From the NCBI GenBank assembly GCA_902544065.1, contig CACCAS010000005.1:1-64000 (forward strand): a DNA stretch of 64,000 bases. Reading direction: 5' to 3'. This stretch comes from an uncultured Pelagibacteraceae bacterium. Its GTDB lineage: Bacteria; Pseudomonadota; Alphaproteobacteria; Pelagibacterales; AG-422-B15. Of the stretch, positions 16,771-26,083 are shown in pieces. The translations under genes and the position numbers were made by a program. The first letter of the stretch is position 1; every line of letters begins with the position of its first letter. Below the pieces are notes generated by a model. That model was not told where the DNA came from. It saw only the letters and a list, made by a program, of their open reading frames with translations, and made no database searches.

Positions 16771-17639
16771 TTATTTGCCAAAGTCTTAGAAAACTTATCT
16801 GGATCGAATGACTCAATATCATTAATACCTTCGCCTGAGCCAATTGCTAATACCGGTATATCTGTAGCGTTTGATAATGATACAACTGTTCCCCCTGCAG
16901 CATTTGAATCAAACTTCGTTAAAATAACTCCTGTAATATGGGTATATTTATTGAATTCCTCAATCTGCTTAAGAGCATTTTGACCAGTGGTTGCATCTAT
17001 AACTATGATAGACTCATGTGGAAAACTAACGTCATGTTTTTTTAAAACTCGATCAATTTTTCCAAGTTGATCCATCAAATCTTGTTTATTCTGAAGTCTG
17101 CCAGCTGTATCAATAATAATAACATCATTACCACTTTGCTTTGCATGTTCTATTGATTTAAAAACTATACTCGCCGGATCAGATCCATCAACATCTTTAA
17201 TTATGTCAGTCCCAATTCTACTAGACCATTCACTTAGTTGCTCCGTTGCCGCTGCTCTAAATGTATCCGCTGCAACCATTAAGACATTCTTATTATTTTC
17301 CTTAAATTTATTTGCTAATTTTGCAATCGTTGTAGTTTTGCCTGATCCATTCACACCTGTCATTAAAATAACATAGGGATTTTTGTTTGTTGAGTAATCA
17401 ATATTCTTTTTATTTTTAGATAAAATATTTTTTATTATTTCCTCTAATGAGGATTGTATTTTTTCTATAGAAGGGTTCTCTATAAATTTTTCATTTTTAA
17501 GTTTGCCAATAATAAAAGAAGAGGTTTCCAAATCGATATCGGACATGATTAAAAGATCCTCGAATTTTTCAAGTGAGGCATCATCTATCCTGTGGCTTGA
17601 AAAAATTTTACTTATCTGGGATTTAAAATTATTAAACAA
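16767..17639 (-). CDS. ftsY: Signal recognition particle receptor FtsY
   Basis: This SRP receptor GTPase docks ribosome-SRP complexes at the membrane. In 290 residues it has the NG domain: Walker A TGVNGSGKTTT, DTFRAAATEQL, DTAGR and the G4 motif TKFD (usually TKLD). The long acidic N-terminal A domain found in E. coli is missing, as in many alphaproteobacteria. It overlaps mtaB by 8 bases and is the last gene of the minus-strand dapF-DCC-mtaB-ftsY operon. Its partner ffh lies 2.6 kb away on the other strand. Confidence 0.95.
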   Translation of the reverse strand: MFNNFKSQISKIFSSHRIDDASLEKFEDLLIMSDIDLETSSFIIGKLKNEKFIENPSIEKIQSSLEEIIKNILSKNKKNIDYSTNKNPYVILMTGVNGSGKTTTIAKLANKFKENNKNVLMVAADTFRAAATEQLSEWSSRIGTDIIKDVDGSDPASIVFKSIEHAKQSGNDVIIIDTAGRLQNKQDLMDQLGKIDRVLKKHDVSFPHESIIVIDATTGQNALKQIEEFNKYTHITGVILTKFDSNAAGGTVVSLSNATDIPVLAIGSGEGINDIESFDPDKFSKTLANN

Positions 17640-18888
17640 CTATATTTCCAGTTAAACCAATCTGATTTCTACCTGTAACGATCATTTTAACTATTTGTCC
17701 ATTGTCTAAATTGTTATGAATTTGTACCTTTGCAAAAGTATCCGATCTGCCTCTGCCTTTATCTTCAACAATGACATTAATCTTCTTATTCTTAAGTCCG
17801 TCATAATATTCTAAGAGTTTTTTCTTTCCGATTTCCCTCAGTATTTTTGCTCTTTTTTTTATTATATAACGATCAACCTGGGGCATCCTTGCTGCAGGCG
17901 TACCTTCTCTAGGAGAGAATGGAAATATATGCAGAAAGGTTATGTTGCAATCTTCAATTAGATCTACTGTATTTTGAAACATTTCATCATTTTCTGTTGG
18001 AAATCCTGCGATTATATCTGCACCAAAGACAACTTCAGATCTCACGCTTCTAATTTCATTAATTACTGAAATAGCATCATCTCTCAAGTGTCTCCTTTTC
18101 ATTCTTTTCAAAATCATATTATCACCAGCTTGCAGCGATAGATGAATATGAGGAAGAATCCTTTTTTCATATTTAATGAGGTCCATTAAATTTTTATCAA
18201 TTTCGGCGACATCGAGTGAAGATAATCTTAGTCGCTTAAGGTTAGGTATGGAGAAAAGAATGTGAGAGACTAGAGTTGCAAGATTTGGTTTATTTTCTAA
18301 GTCGTGACCGTAACTTGTTAAATCCACTCCTGTTAAAACTATCTCTTTATAACCTTGATCAAGAAGAGTATTAATTTGGTTAACTACATTTTCAGGTTCA
18401 ACACTTCTAGAGTCCCCGCGTCCATAAGGAATAATACAAAAAGTACATCTGTGGTCACAGCCGTTTTGAATCTGAACAAATCCTCTTATTCTATTCTCAA
18501 CTTTTTTTATAATTGGTGATATAGCTTGACCATGCTCGAATATATCCCCTACTTTATTAATTCTATCATTGCTTTCCTTAATCTCTTTGTAAGTCTCAGA
18601 CTCTAGTTTTTCCTTATTGCCAATAATTGAATCTATTTCATTCATGGCGACAAACTCATCTTTATGAATCTGAGCTGCGCATCCTGTTAAAATTATTTTA
18701 TTATCTGGATCATTTTTTTTGAGCTTTCTAATTTCTGTTTTTAGATCAGCAATAGTTTTATTAGTAACAGCACAACTATTAACAAAAGTGTGGTCCTGTA
18801 AATTATTTTCTTTAGCAAACTTTCTAATAACTTCAGACTCATAAAAATTAAGTCTACAGCCGTAAGTTTTAACTTCAGGATTTTTCAT
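17632..18888 (-). CDS. mtaB: tRNA t6A37 methylthiotransferase MtaB
   Basis: This 418-residue radical-SAM enzyme converts N6-threonylcarbamoyladenosine at tRNA position 37 to its 2-methylthio form. The N-terminal UPF0004 domain holds three cluster cysteines (TYGCRLN, NSCAVTN, LTGCAAQ). The radical-SAM motif CDHRCTFCIIPYGRGDSRS follows, and a C-terminal TRAM-like domain ends the protein. TYGCRLN and the sequence after the radical-SAM motif favour MtaB over MiaB or RimO. It overlaps both neighbours (14 bases with the DCC gene, 8 with ftsY). Confidence 0.9.
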   Translation of the reverse strand: MKNPEVKTYGCRLNFYESEVIRKFAKENNLQDHTFVNSCAVTNKTIADLKTEIRKLKKNDPDNKIILTGCAAQIHKDEFVAMNEIDSIIGNKEKLESETYKEIKESNDRINKVGDIFEHGQAISPIIKKVENRIRGFVQIQNGCDHRCTFCIIPYGRGDSRSVEPENVVNQINTLLDQGYKEIVLTGVDLTSYGHDLENKPNLATLVSHILFSIPNLKRLRLSSLDVAEIDKNLMDLIKYEKRILPHIHLSLQAGDNMILKRMKRRHLRDDAISVINEIRSVRSEVVFGADIIAGFPTENDEMFQNTVDLIEDCNITFLHIFPFSPREGTPAARMPQVDRYIIKKRAKILREIGKKKLLEYYDGLKNKKINVIVEDKGRGRSDTFAKVQIHNNLDNGQIVKMIVTGRNQIGLTGNIVV

Positions 18889-19255
18889 TAGCTAATTGAC
18901 CTTTGTTTTTGATAAAAAGTATATAAGCTAAGCATTCATACGCTATGTAACTTGCATGATAAATTCCTGGTGTCTTAACAAGCTTATATAGCCATCTATA
19001 CTTTGGCAGTCTTGACCAAACTATTAAAAAGGCATCTATTCCTTGATATATTTTACCATCTTGCTCCACGTGAAGTCTTCGAATTAATTCCGCAGAAGAT
19101 TTAGCTGTTTCTTTTTGAGCTTCCTTGTTGTTTGTAACATCAATCCAGCCTAATTTTTCATTAAACTTTTTATAATGATTGATTTCCATTCTGCATACAC
19201 TGCAAGAATTATTGAAGTAAACTTTTGGTATTTTTTCTAAATGCTGCTTGTTCAT
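18875..19255 (-). CDS. DCC (DUF393) family thiol-disulfide oxidoreductase-like protein
   Basis: This 126-residue protein has an N-terminal CSVC pair (Cys18, Cys21) after a beta strand (VYFNNS). Downstream blocks GIDAFLIVWSRLPKYRWLYKL and the C-terminal hydrophobic part fit the DCC/DUF393 family. The family is thought to have a thioredoxin-like fold, but its substrate is unknown. The conserved first residue of the DxxCxxC motif is Asn here. The gene overlaps dapF by 4 bases and mtaB by 14, so expression is coupled to both. Confidence 0.8.
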   Translation of the reverse strand: MNKQHLEKIPKVYFNNSCSVCRMEINHYKKFNEKLGWIDVTNNKEAQKETAKSSAELIRRLHVEQDGKIYQGIDAFLIVWSRLPKYRWLYKLVKTPGIYHASYIAYECLAYILFIKNKGQLANEKS

Positions 19256-20076
19256 ATTGTGTATCGGTCTTTATAATCTAGTTTTGTTGGCCCAGTCATA
19301 ATTATATTTTTATTATCCAAATAATCTATTTCTAAATCTCCACCTGGCAATGATACTTTAACATTATTATCTGATAAGCCCAATTCTTTACCAGCGACAA
19401 CAGTTGCGCATGCTGCTGTACCACATGCCAATGTTTTACCTGCACCTCTTTCCCAAACATCCAATACAATATGATTTCTATCTCTTAATTCAGCAAAGCT
19501 AACATTAATTTTCTCTGGAAAAATATTGTCATGCTCGATTATTGGACCAAAGTCACTAATGTTATATTTTTTTATTTCATCCAAAAAAAATATAGCATGC
19601 GGATTACCAAGATTGACAAAAAATGGATTACATACTTTTAATTCGTTGTAAGAGAACTCTATAGTTTTGTGGTCAATATCTTCTGATAAAGGAATTTTAT
19701 TCCAACTAAATATTGGCTTTCCCATATCAACACTTACGATATTATTAGATTTAGCATGGCAGTATATTTTTCTTTCACTAGTCATAATCTCAATTTCTTT
19801 TTTATTATCTTGTTCCATTAAATAATTTGCAACACATCTTGTTCCGTTTCCACAGGCACTAATCTCACTACCATCAGAGTTGTAAAATTTCAAAAGTGGT
19901 ATGTCACTTATTTCAGAATTTCGAATATATATTAACTGATCGCAGCCTATGCCTTTATCACGATTACATATATGCTGAACTTCAGTTGAACTGTGATCAA
20001 GCTCGTTGCTCCTTTGATCTATGATTACAAAATCATTCCCTAAGCCATTCATTTTTATAAATTCAAATTCCGACAT
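19252..20076 (-). CDS. dapF: Diaminopimelate epimerase
   Basis: DapF converts LL- to meso-diaminopimelate for lysine and peptidoglycan synthesis. The 274-residue cytoplasmic enzyme has the N-terminal KMNGLGNDFVIID motif. The two active-site cysteines lie in SACGNGTRC and ERGAGKTLACGTAAC. It is the first gene of a minus-strand operon and divergent from ffh. A small inverted repeat (20088-20104) lies 11 bases before its start. Confidence 0.95.
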   Translation of the reverse strand: MSEFEFIKMNGLGNDFVIIDQRSNELDHSSTEVQHICNRDKGIGCDQLIYIRNSEISDIPLLKFYNSDGSEISACGNGTRCVANYLMEQDNKKEIEIMTSERKIYCHAKSNNIVSVDMGKPIFSWNKIPLSEDIDHKTIEFSYNELKVCNPFFVNLGNPHAIFFLDEIKKYNISDFGPIIEHDNIFPEKINVSFAELRDRNHIVLDVWERGAGKTLACGTAACATVVAGKELGLSDNNVKVSLPGGDLEIDYLDNKNIIMTGPTKLDYKDRYTI

Positions 20077-20087
20077 ATAGCCTTTAT

Positions 20088-20145
20088 ATTAGGTAAAACC
20101 TAATTTTCCAGAAATAAGTACCAATTCAAACTTGACAAGTTTGAA
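20088..20145. repeat. Two inverted repeats in the dapF-ffh divergent promoter region
   Basis: ATTAGGT (20088-20094) and ACCTAAT (20098-20104) are perfect 7-base arms around AAA. TTCAAACTT (20125-20133) and AAGTTTGAA (20137-20145) are perfect 9-base arms around GAC. The centre of the second repeat reads TTGACA on the plus strand (20132-20137) and TTGTCA on the minus strand, so both directions could use it as a -35 box. On the plus strand TAGAAA at 20155-20160 is a weak -10 at 17-base spacing. Either repeat could be an operator. Confidence 0.4.
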
Positions 20146-20156
20146 GACAAATAATA

Positions 20157-20271
20157 GAAAACAGCTGTTTTCCGCAAGAAAAATATTCCTGCGGTGCCTA
20201 TTAATTTAGGTGTCGACATCAGTCAGCGAGTTTCGCCCACTGATGCGTTACCTGCTGAAAGTGAGTTATAA
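20157..20271 (+). ncRNA. Structured leader or small RNA upstream of ffh
   Basis: No protein frame is evident here, yet several pairings follow one another. These are the palindrome GAAAACAGCTGTTTTC (20157-20172), CCGCA (20172-20176) with TGCGG (20190-20194), CCTA (20197-20200) with TAGG (20207-20210), and CATCAGT (20217-20223) with ACTGATG (20239-20245). The last hairpin has an inner GCGA/TCGC stem. The stretch is visibly richer in G+C than its surroundings. It is probably the 5' leader of ffh or a processed small RNA. I could not match it to a known riboswitch, and it lacks the conserved SRP RNA apical loop. The function is unknown. Confidence 0.4.
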
Positions 20272-21654
20272 ATGTTTGAAAGCCTTAGTAATAGGTTTGA
20301 TGTTATTTTTAAAGGTCTAAAAAAGACTGGTTCAATTGACGAGAGCTCTTTGGATGCGGCCCTGCGTGATATTAGGCGAGCGCTCCTGGAAGCTGACGTA
20401 GCTTTACCTGTAGCAAAGAGTTTTATAGAAAAAATTAAGAAAGAGTCTATCGGCAAGGAAATACTTAGGTCAATAACTCCAGCTCAAATGATAACTAAAA
20501 TTGTCAACGATGAACTTATAATGACTCTTGGTTCAGACTCTAGTGAATTGAAAGTAAATGAAAGTGGAAATTCAATTTATCTTTTTGCTGGACTACAAGG
20601 TTCCGGTAAAACTACGACAGTTGGGAAAATTGGTAATTATTTAAAAGAAAAGAAAAATAAAAAAGTATTATTAATATCACTTGATACGTCTCGTCCTGCA
20701 GCATTTGATCAATTAAAGAAACTTTCAGAACAAATAAATGTTTCAATTCTACCAAAGGTTGAAGATCAGTTGCCAATAGATATTGCAAAGAGAGCTTTGC
20801 AATTTGCACAACTTCAAGAAATCGACTGTCTATTATTTGATACAGCTGGACGAATAAATATCGATCAGACTCTTATGAATGAATTAAATCAATTAGAAAA
20901 AGAAATTAGCCCAACAGAGACATTGTTGGTTCTTGATAGTTTAACTGGACAAGAAGCAGTTAATGTTGCGACTGACTTCTCTAAGACAATTACAGTAACA
21001 GGAACAATATTAACGAGGGTAGATGGGGATGCCAGAGGTGGAGCTGCCCTAAGCATGAAATATGCAAATAACTGTCCTATTAAATTTATGGGTATGGGTG
21101 AGCAAATGGATGCTATTGAAGTTTTTCATCCTGAACGAATAGCCAATCGTATTCTGGGAATGGGTGATATCGTAACATTAGTTGAAAAAGCATCTGAAAC
21201 TATTAAAGAAGAAGAATCTGAAAAGATGGCAGAAAAGTTGAAAAAAGGGGAGTTTGACCTTGATGATTTACTTAGTCAAATTAGACAAATGAAAAAAATG
21301 GGAGGGATTTCAAATTTAATGAAATTTATTCCAGGTCTTAAAAACATGAAAGATAAAATCCCGCAACAAGATAATCCTGAAAATTCCATTATAAAACAAG
21401 AGGCAATAATTTTGTCAATGACAAAGTATGAGAGAAATAAACCAAAGATTATAAATGGATCAAGAAAGAAAAGAATTGCAGCTGGCTCTGGTACATCAAT
21501 TTCAGATATCAATAAAATATTAAAACAGCATAGAAAAATGTCCGATATGATGAAGAAGTTATCAAAAAAGGGAATGGGCTCTATAGATTCAAATATGTTA
21601 GGCGGACAATTAGGCGCTGGTATACCAAATGATTTTTTTAAGAATAAATTTTAA
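20272..21654 (+). CDS. ffh: Signal recognition particle protein Ffh
   Basis: Ffh binds signal sequences and 4.5S RNA and delivers ribosomes to FtsY. The 460-residue protein shows the N domain, a GTPase domain ([32 protein letters not shown]) and the methionine-rich M domain from about residue 310. The RNA-binding segment [16 protein letters not shown] is intact. The gene leads a plus-strand operon, ffh-rpsP-rimM-trmD-rplS, the usual order in proteobacteria. A structured leader precedes it. No SRP RNA gene was recognised in the window. Confidence 0.97.
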   Translation: MFESLSNRFDVIFKGLKKTGSIDESSLDAALRDIRRALLEADVALPVAKSFIEKIKKESIGKEILRSITPAQMITKIVNDELIMTLGSDSSELKVNESGNSIYLFAGLQGSGKTTTVGKIGNYLKEKKNKKVLLISLDTSRPAAFDQLKKLSEQINVSILPKVEDQLPIDIAKRALQFAQLQEIDCLLFDTAGRINIDQTLMNELNQLEKEISPTETLLVLDSLTGQEAVNVATDFSKTITVTGTILTRVDGDARGGAALSMKYANNCPIKFMGMGEQMDAIEVFHPERIANRILGMGDIVTLVEKASETIKEEESEKMAEKLKKGEFDLDDLLSQIRQMKKMGGISNLMKFIPGLKNMKDKIPQQDNPENSIIKQEAIILSMTKYERNKPKIINGSRKKRIAAGSGTSISDINKILKQHRKMSDMMKKLSKKGMGSIDSNMLGGQLGAGIPNDFFKNKF

Positions 21655-21677
21655 TTTTTTTAACAAAAGGAGAAAAA

Positions 21678-22166
21678 ATGGCATTAAAAATAAGATTATC
21701 TAGAGCAGGATCCAAGAAAAGACCCGTCTATAGAGTAGTTGTCGCTGACTCTCGAAGTCCAAGAGACGGTAGATTTATTGAGAAAGTAGGATTGTTTAAT
21801 CCTCTTCTAAATAAAGATAATAAAGACAGAGTTCAATTGGATCAGGATAATATAAAGGAATGGTTATCTAAAGGAGCAAAGCCCACTGGCAAAGTTGCGA
21901 AGATCCTGGGTGCTGCGGGTTTAATCCCAATGCCTGCTCAAGGAAACAATCCAAAAAAAGCACAACCAAAGAAAAAAGCTCAAGAACGTTTAGCGGCAGC
22001 TCAAGAGGCTTCTGCAGCAGCAGAAGAAGCTCCAGCATCAGAGGAAGCTCCAGCAGAGGAAGCTCCAGCAGCAGAGGAAGCTTCAGCAGAGGAAGCTCCA
22101 GCAGAGGAAGCTCCATCAGAAGAGGAAAAAAAAGGGGAAGACCAACCAGGAGATGAGAACAAGTAA
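21678..22166 (+). CDS. rpsP: 30S ribosomal protein S16 with an Ala/Glu-rich C-terminal tail
   Basis: Residues 1 to about 85 are a normal S16 ([31 protein letters not shown] and onward), which helps assemble the 30S platform. A basic linker ([10 protein letters not shown]) and an Ala/Glu/Pro tail to residue 162 follow, built from EEAPA-like repeats. Typical S16 proteins end at 80-110 residues. At DNA level the tail is a near-perfect 15-base tandem repeat at about 22025-22115. A strong AAGGAG ribosome site precedes the ATG. The tail is probably unstructured and surface exposed. Confidence 0.95.
   Translation: MALKIRLSRAGSKKRPVYRVVVADSRSPRDGRFIEKVGLFNPLLNKDNKDRVQLDQDNIKEWLSKGAKPTGKVAKILGAAGLIPMPAQGNNPKKAQPKKKAQERLAAAQEASAAAEEAPASEEAPAEEAPAAEEASAEEAPAEEAPSEEEKKGEDQPGDENK
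22025..22120 (+). repeat. 15-base tandem repeat encoding EEAPA units in rpsP
   Basis: The unit GAGGAAGCTCCAGCA or close variants recurs about six times, at points with an extra GCA or a TCA substitution. It encodes the acidic tail of S16. Such a tract could change length by slippage. Confidence 0.8.
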
Positions 22167-22186
22167 AAGTCTAATTCTAAATCATC

Positions 22187-22693
22187 ATGTCTAAGTTCAT
22201 AGCAGTTGGCGAAGTTAGAGGAGTTCATGGATTAAAAGGGTTTTTCAAAATAACATCTTTCACGGAAAACCCTGATAATATATTTAAGTTCAAGTCTTTT
22301 AAGATTGGAAACAATTATAAATCTACAAACTTAAATAAAATAAAAGAATTGCCTAATGGATATATAGTTTCATGCAAGGAAGTTGATAGTAGAGAAAAAT
22401 CTGAGTTGATAGTTGGATCCCTTATAGAAATAGATTCTTCTGAATTACCTGAAATTAATAATCAAAAAAAATATTATTTTCACGAATTAATTAATTTAGA
22501 AGTAAAGGATGAAAATAAGAAAACACTCGGAAAAGTATGTTCAGTTGAAAATTATGGATCAGCTGATTTGATAGAGGTAAGAAAGAAAGACCAAAAAGAT
22601 TTTTTTATTCCATTCTCAAAAGCGACAATAAAAAAAGTGGATTTAGAGAAAAAATTATTACTGGTTCAAAATGTAAGTGAATATTTAAATTAA
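22187..22693 (+). CDS. rimM: Ribosome maturation factor RimM
   Basis: RimM is a 30S assembly factor that binds S19 and helps mature the 16S 3' domain. The 168-residue protein begins with VGEVRGVHGLKGFFKI, the RimM N-domain motif. A PRC-barrel domain follows, with YYFHELINLEV and FFIPFSKATIKKVDLEKK. It starts 20 bases after rpsP and ends 4 bases before trmD. Confidence 0.93.
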   Translation: MSKFIAVGEVRGVHGLKGFFKITSFTENPDNIFKFKSFKIGNNYKSTNLNKIKELPNGYIVSCKEVDSREKSELIVGSLIEIDSSELPEINNQKKYYFHELINLEVKDENKKTLGKVCSVENYGSADLIEVRKKDQKDFFIPFSKATIKKVDLEKKLLLVQNVSEYLN

Positions 22694-22697
22694 CAAA

Positions 22698-23414
22698 ATG
22701 TATAAAGTTAAAATCATATCAATATTTCCTGACTCTTTTCCTGGAATACTCGGACAAGGTGTTATAGGTAAAGCTCATAGCAAAAAGATATGGTCATTAA
22801 AAACAATTGATCCTCGGAAATATACTAAAGATAAACATAAAAAAATTGATGATACAACTGCTGGTGGTGGACCAGGAATGATTTTTAAACCAGATATCAT
22901 GGGTAAAGCTATTGATGCATGCTATAGAAATATTAAATCCAAAGAAAAATATCCTCTAATTTACTTAAGTCCAAGGGGAAAACCTCTTACGCAAAAGAAA
23001 GTTAGCAAATTATCAAAAATGAAAGGAATAAATCTTCTCTGCGGTAGGTATGAGGGAATTGATCAACGCCTTTTGGATTATTACGAGATAGAAGAATTAA
23101 GTATTGGAGACTACATTTTAGCTGGTGGAGAGTTAGCCGCTCAGGTTTTAGTTGAGTCAATAGTCAGACTCCTTCCAGGGACTTTGGGACATAGTGAATC
23201 TAGTGAAATGGAGTCATTTAATAATGACTTATTAGAGTATCCACAATATACCAGGCCAAAAACATGGAAAAACATAACTATTCCAGATGTATTGCTGTCT
23301 GGTAATCATAAGAATATCAGTAAATGGCGCTTGGATATGTCTGAGAAAATAACTAAGAAAATGAGGCCAGACATATGGAAAAACTACAAAAAAAACAAGA
23401 CAAGCAAGAAATAA
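22698..23414 (+). CDS. trmD: tRNA (guanine-37-N1)-methyltransferase TrmD
   Basis: This SPOUT-class enzyme puts N1-methyl on G37 of tRNAs that read CNN codons, preventing frameshifting. The 238 residues show the trefoil-knot motifs: YLSPRGKPLTQ, LLCGRYEGIDQR and EELSIGDYILAGGE. The C-terminal domain contains the conserved PQYTRP. It lies between rimM and rplS, its standard place. Confidence 0.96.
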   Translation: MYKVKIISIFPDSFPGILGQGVIGKAHSKKIWSLKTIDPRKYTKDKHKKIDDTTAGGGPGMIFKPDIMGKAIDACYRNIKSKEKYPLIYLSPRGKPLTQKKVSKLSKMKGINLLCGRYEGIDQRLLDYYEIEELSIGDYILAGGELAAQVLVESIVRLLPGTLGHSESSEMESFNNDLLEYPQYTRPKTWKNITIPDVLLSGNHKNISKWRLDMSEKITKKMRPDIWKNYKKNKTSKK

Positions 23415-23441
23415 AGTATTAAAAGACGGTGCGAGGCAATC

Positions 23442-24017
23442 ATGAATATTATTGAACAGTTTGAAAAAGATCAAATCAAGACACTTATAAAGGGTAAGAA
23501 AATACCTCAGTTTCATCCAGGTGATACTGTCAGAGTAAATGTTAAGGTTAGAGAAGGTACAAGAGAACGTATCCAAGCATTCGAAGGTGTTTGTATAAGA
23601 AAAAAGAATAGAGGCCTCAGTTCTTCATTCACGGTAAGAAAAATATCTTTTGGTGAGGGTGTTGAAAGAGTTTTTCCAATTTTTAGTCCAACTATTGACT
23701 CTATTTCCATTGTAAGAAGTGGGCAGGTGAGAAGAGCAAAGCTTTACTACTTAAGAGACCTGACTGGTAAAAAAGCAAGAATTGTTGAAAGAATTAGAAA
23801 GAAGCAGCCTGATTTAGCTAGTCTTTATATTGATGAAACAGAAGAGGTTGCGGAAGAACAAATCGTTGCCGCAGAAGAACTTGCAACTGAAGAGGAGGCT
23901 ACCATGCAAGCTGAGACTTCAGAGACACAAACTGAAGATACACCTGAAGCAAAAGAGGAAAATAGTCCTGAGGCGGAAGATGGAAAATCAGAAGAAACAG
24001 ACAGTACAAAAGAATAA
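23442..24017 (+). CDS. rplS: 50S ribosomal protein L19 with an acidic C-terminal tail
   Basis: Residues 1 to about 125 are a normal L19 ([43 protein letters not shown]), which sits at the 30S-50S interface. From residue 131 the protein continues for about 60 residues, rich in Glu, Ala, Thr and Ser, to residue 191. Most L19 proteins end near 115-130. The tail is acidic and probably disordered, like that of S16 encoded earlier in the same operon. It is the last gene of the ffh-rplS operon. Confidence 0.95.
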   Translation: MNIIEQFEKDQIKTLIKGKKIPQFHPGDTVRVNVKVREGTRERIQAFEGVCIRKKNRGLSSSFTVRKISFGEGVERVFPIFSPTIDSISIVRSGQVRRAKLYYLRDLTGKKARIVERIRKKQPDLASLYIDETEEVAEEQIVAAEELATEEEATMQAETSETQTEDTPEAKEENSPEAEDGKSEETDSTKE

Positions 24018-24053
24018 ACAATTCTTTTTCTTTTTAATATCATTAACTGAATT

Positions 24054-25457
24054 ATGAGTGCGCCAAAAACTTTGTATGATAAAATATGGGATAACCATAT
24101 CGTTTCCATTAATGATGATGGAACTACAATACTTTATATTGACCGACATCTTGTCCACGAGGTAACAAGTCCACAAGCCTTTGAGGGATTGCGAATGAGC
24201 GGTAGAAAAGTTAGAAGACCTGAATTTACTCTGGCTACAGCAGACCATAATGTGCCCACTATGGATAGGGATAAGGGCATAGCAGACCCAGACTCAAAAT
24301 TACAAGTTGAAACATTAGAGAGAAACGCTAGGGAAAATAATATTACTTACTTACCGATGTCAGATAAGCGGCAAGGTATAGTTCATATTGTTGGCCCCGA
24401 GCAAGGATTTACTCAACCTGGAATGACAATAGTTTGTGGAGATAGTCATACGTCCACTCATGGTGCTTTTGGAGCTTTAGCGTGGGGCATAGGAACATCT
24501 GAAGTTGAACATACTCTTGCTACTCAAACTCTGATTCAAACAAAAGCTAAAAATATGTGCATTAAAATTACAGGTGAGGTCATGGATGGAGTAACTGCAA
24601 AAGATATAATATTAGCAATTATAAAAAAAATAGGAACTGCTGGTGGAACAGGTTATGTGATTGAATATACAGGTGACGTAATTAGAAATTTATCAATGGA
24701 AGGCAGAATGACAGTTTGCAACATGTCTATTGAGGCAGGTGCAAGAGCTGGTTTAATCAGCCCTGATGAGAAAACTTGGGAATATTTAAAGGGCAGACCA
24801 CTTGCTCCTTCTGGAGTTGAGTTTGAAACAGCTATTAGGTATTGGCAATCGCTTGCTACTGATGAAGGCGCACAATATGACGAGATCGTAGAAGTAAAAG
24901 CTGATGAAATTATTCCCCAAGTCACTTGGGGAACAAGTCCAGAAGATGTTGTTTCAATCGATGGCTATGTTCCTGATCCGAAAAATGCAAGTAGTGATGA
25001 AAAAAAGAGATCTATTGAAAGAGCGCTTGACTATATGGGTCTTGAACCCAATACGCCAATTATTGAAATTGAAGTAAATAAAGTTTTTATCGGATCTTGC
25101 ACGAATGGACGAATAGAAGATTTAAGGGCCGTATCTAAAATTGCAAAAGGTCGCAAAGTTGAAAAAAATGTTCATGCAATGATTGTTCCAGGCTCGGGAC
25201 TTGTGAAAGAACAGGCAGAAAAAGAAGGCTTAGACAAAATATTTATAGAAGCAGGGTTCGATTGGAGAGATCCTGGATGTTCAATGTGTTTAGCCATGAA
25301 TGCAGATAAACTTAAACCTCAAGAAAGATGTGCATCAACTTCAAATAGAAATTTTGAAGGAAGACAAGGAAGAGGTGGGCGAACACACTTAATGAGTCCA
25401 CAAATGGCTGCTGCTGCAGCTATCAAAGGTAAATTAACTGATTTTAGAGATCTATAA
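24054..25457 (+). CDS. leuC: 3-isopropylmalate dehydratase large subunit
   Basis: LeuC with LeuD isomerises 2- to 3-isopropylmalate through a 4Fe-4S cluster in leucine synthesis. The 467-residue sequence has the cluster cysteines in [12 protein letters not shown] and DPGCSMC. It also has the opening [10 protein letters not shown] and the [20 protein letters not shown] block. The stop overlaps the leuD ATG by one base. leuC-leuD-leuB-asd after rplS is a common alphaproteobacterial order. Confidence 0.97.
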   Translation: MSAPKTLYDKIWDNHIVSINDDGTTILYIDRHLVHEVTSPQAFEGLRMSGRKVRRPEFTLATADHNVPTMDRDKGIADPDSKLQVETLERNARENNITYLPMSDKRQGIVHIVGPEQGFTQPGMTIVCGDSHTSTHGAFGALAWGIGTSEVEHTLATQTLIQTKAKNMCIKITGEVMDGVTAKDIILAIIKKIGTAGGTGYVIEYTGDVIRNLSMEGRMTVCNMSIEAGARAGLISPDEKTWEYLKGRPLAPSGVEFETAIRYWQSLATDEGAQYDEIVEVKADEIIPQVTWGTSPEDVVSIDGYVPDPKNASSDEKKRSIERALDYMGLEPNTPIIEIEVNKVFIGSCTNGRIEDLRAVSKIAKGRKVEKNVHAMIVPGSGLVKEQAEKEGLDKIFIEAGFDWRDPGCSMCLAMNADKLKPQERCASTSNRNFEGRQGRGGRTHLMSPQMAAAAAIKGKLTDFRDL

Positions 25458-26083
25458 TGGAGAAATTTAATAAACTAACTGGTAACGCAATTCCTTTACG
25501 GATAACTAATGTTGATACAGATATGATAATTCCAAAACAGTTTTTGAAAACTATTAAAAGAACCGGTCTTGGAGAATATTTATTTTTTGAGTTAAAGTTT
25601 GATCAGGATGGTAATAAAATAGATTCTTTTGAACTCAATCAAGATCAGTATAAAGGTGCGAGTATCTTGATAGCGGGTAAAAATTTTGGTTGTGGCTCTT
25701 CACGGGAACATGCCCCTTGGTCAATTGCTGACTATGGTATTAAATGTATAATTGCGCCAAGTTACGCTGATATATTTTATAATAACTGTTTCAAAAATGG
25801 TATTTTACCTATAATTCTTGACGAAGAAACTGTAGCTAAATTACAGGACTCTGCTGAGAATACATTGAATTTCAACATTGACCTAGAAAAGCAGAACATA
25901 ACTTATTTAGAAAACAATGAACAAAAAGAAATAACATTCGAAATCGATCCTGTTAAGAAGAAATGTTTGATTGAAGGACTTGACGACATTGGCATGACTT
26001 TAAATAAATCGAGTTCGATTTCAGATTTTGAAAATAATCAAGCTAAGAAAACTCCTTGGTTATATAGAAGCGAAATAATATGA
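25457..26083 (+). CDS. leuD: 3-isopropylmalate dehydratase small subunit
   Basis: This swivel-domain subunit of isopropylmalate isomerase (208 residues) has the [14 protein letters not shown] opening and the [15 protein letters not shown] motif that contacts substrate. It overlaps leuC by one base and leuB by four (ATGA). This suggests tightly coupled synthesis of the pathway enzymes. Confidence 0.96.
   Translation: MEKFNKLTGNAIPLRITNVDTDMIIPKQFLKTIKRTGLGEYLFFELKFDQDGNKIDSFELNQDQYKGASILIAGKNFGCGSSREHAPWSIADYGIKCIIAPSYADIFYNNCFKNGILPIILDEETVAKLQDSAENTLNFNIDLEKQNITYLENNEQKEITFEIDPVKKKCLIEGLDDIGMTLNKSSSISDFENNQAKKTPWLYRSEII

Noticed and set aside
20157-20271. Signal recognition particle 4.5S RNA gene beside ffh
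   Set aside because: The conserved apical GGAAGGAAGCAG-type loop is absent and the pairing is several short hairpins rather than one long rod.
21868-22228. Minus-strand frames rich in leucine or serine/alanine opposite rpsP
   Set aside because: They are mirror products of the GAGGAAGCTCCAGCA repeat on the coding strand.
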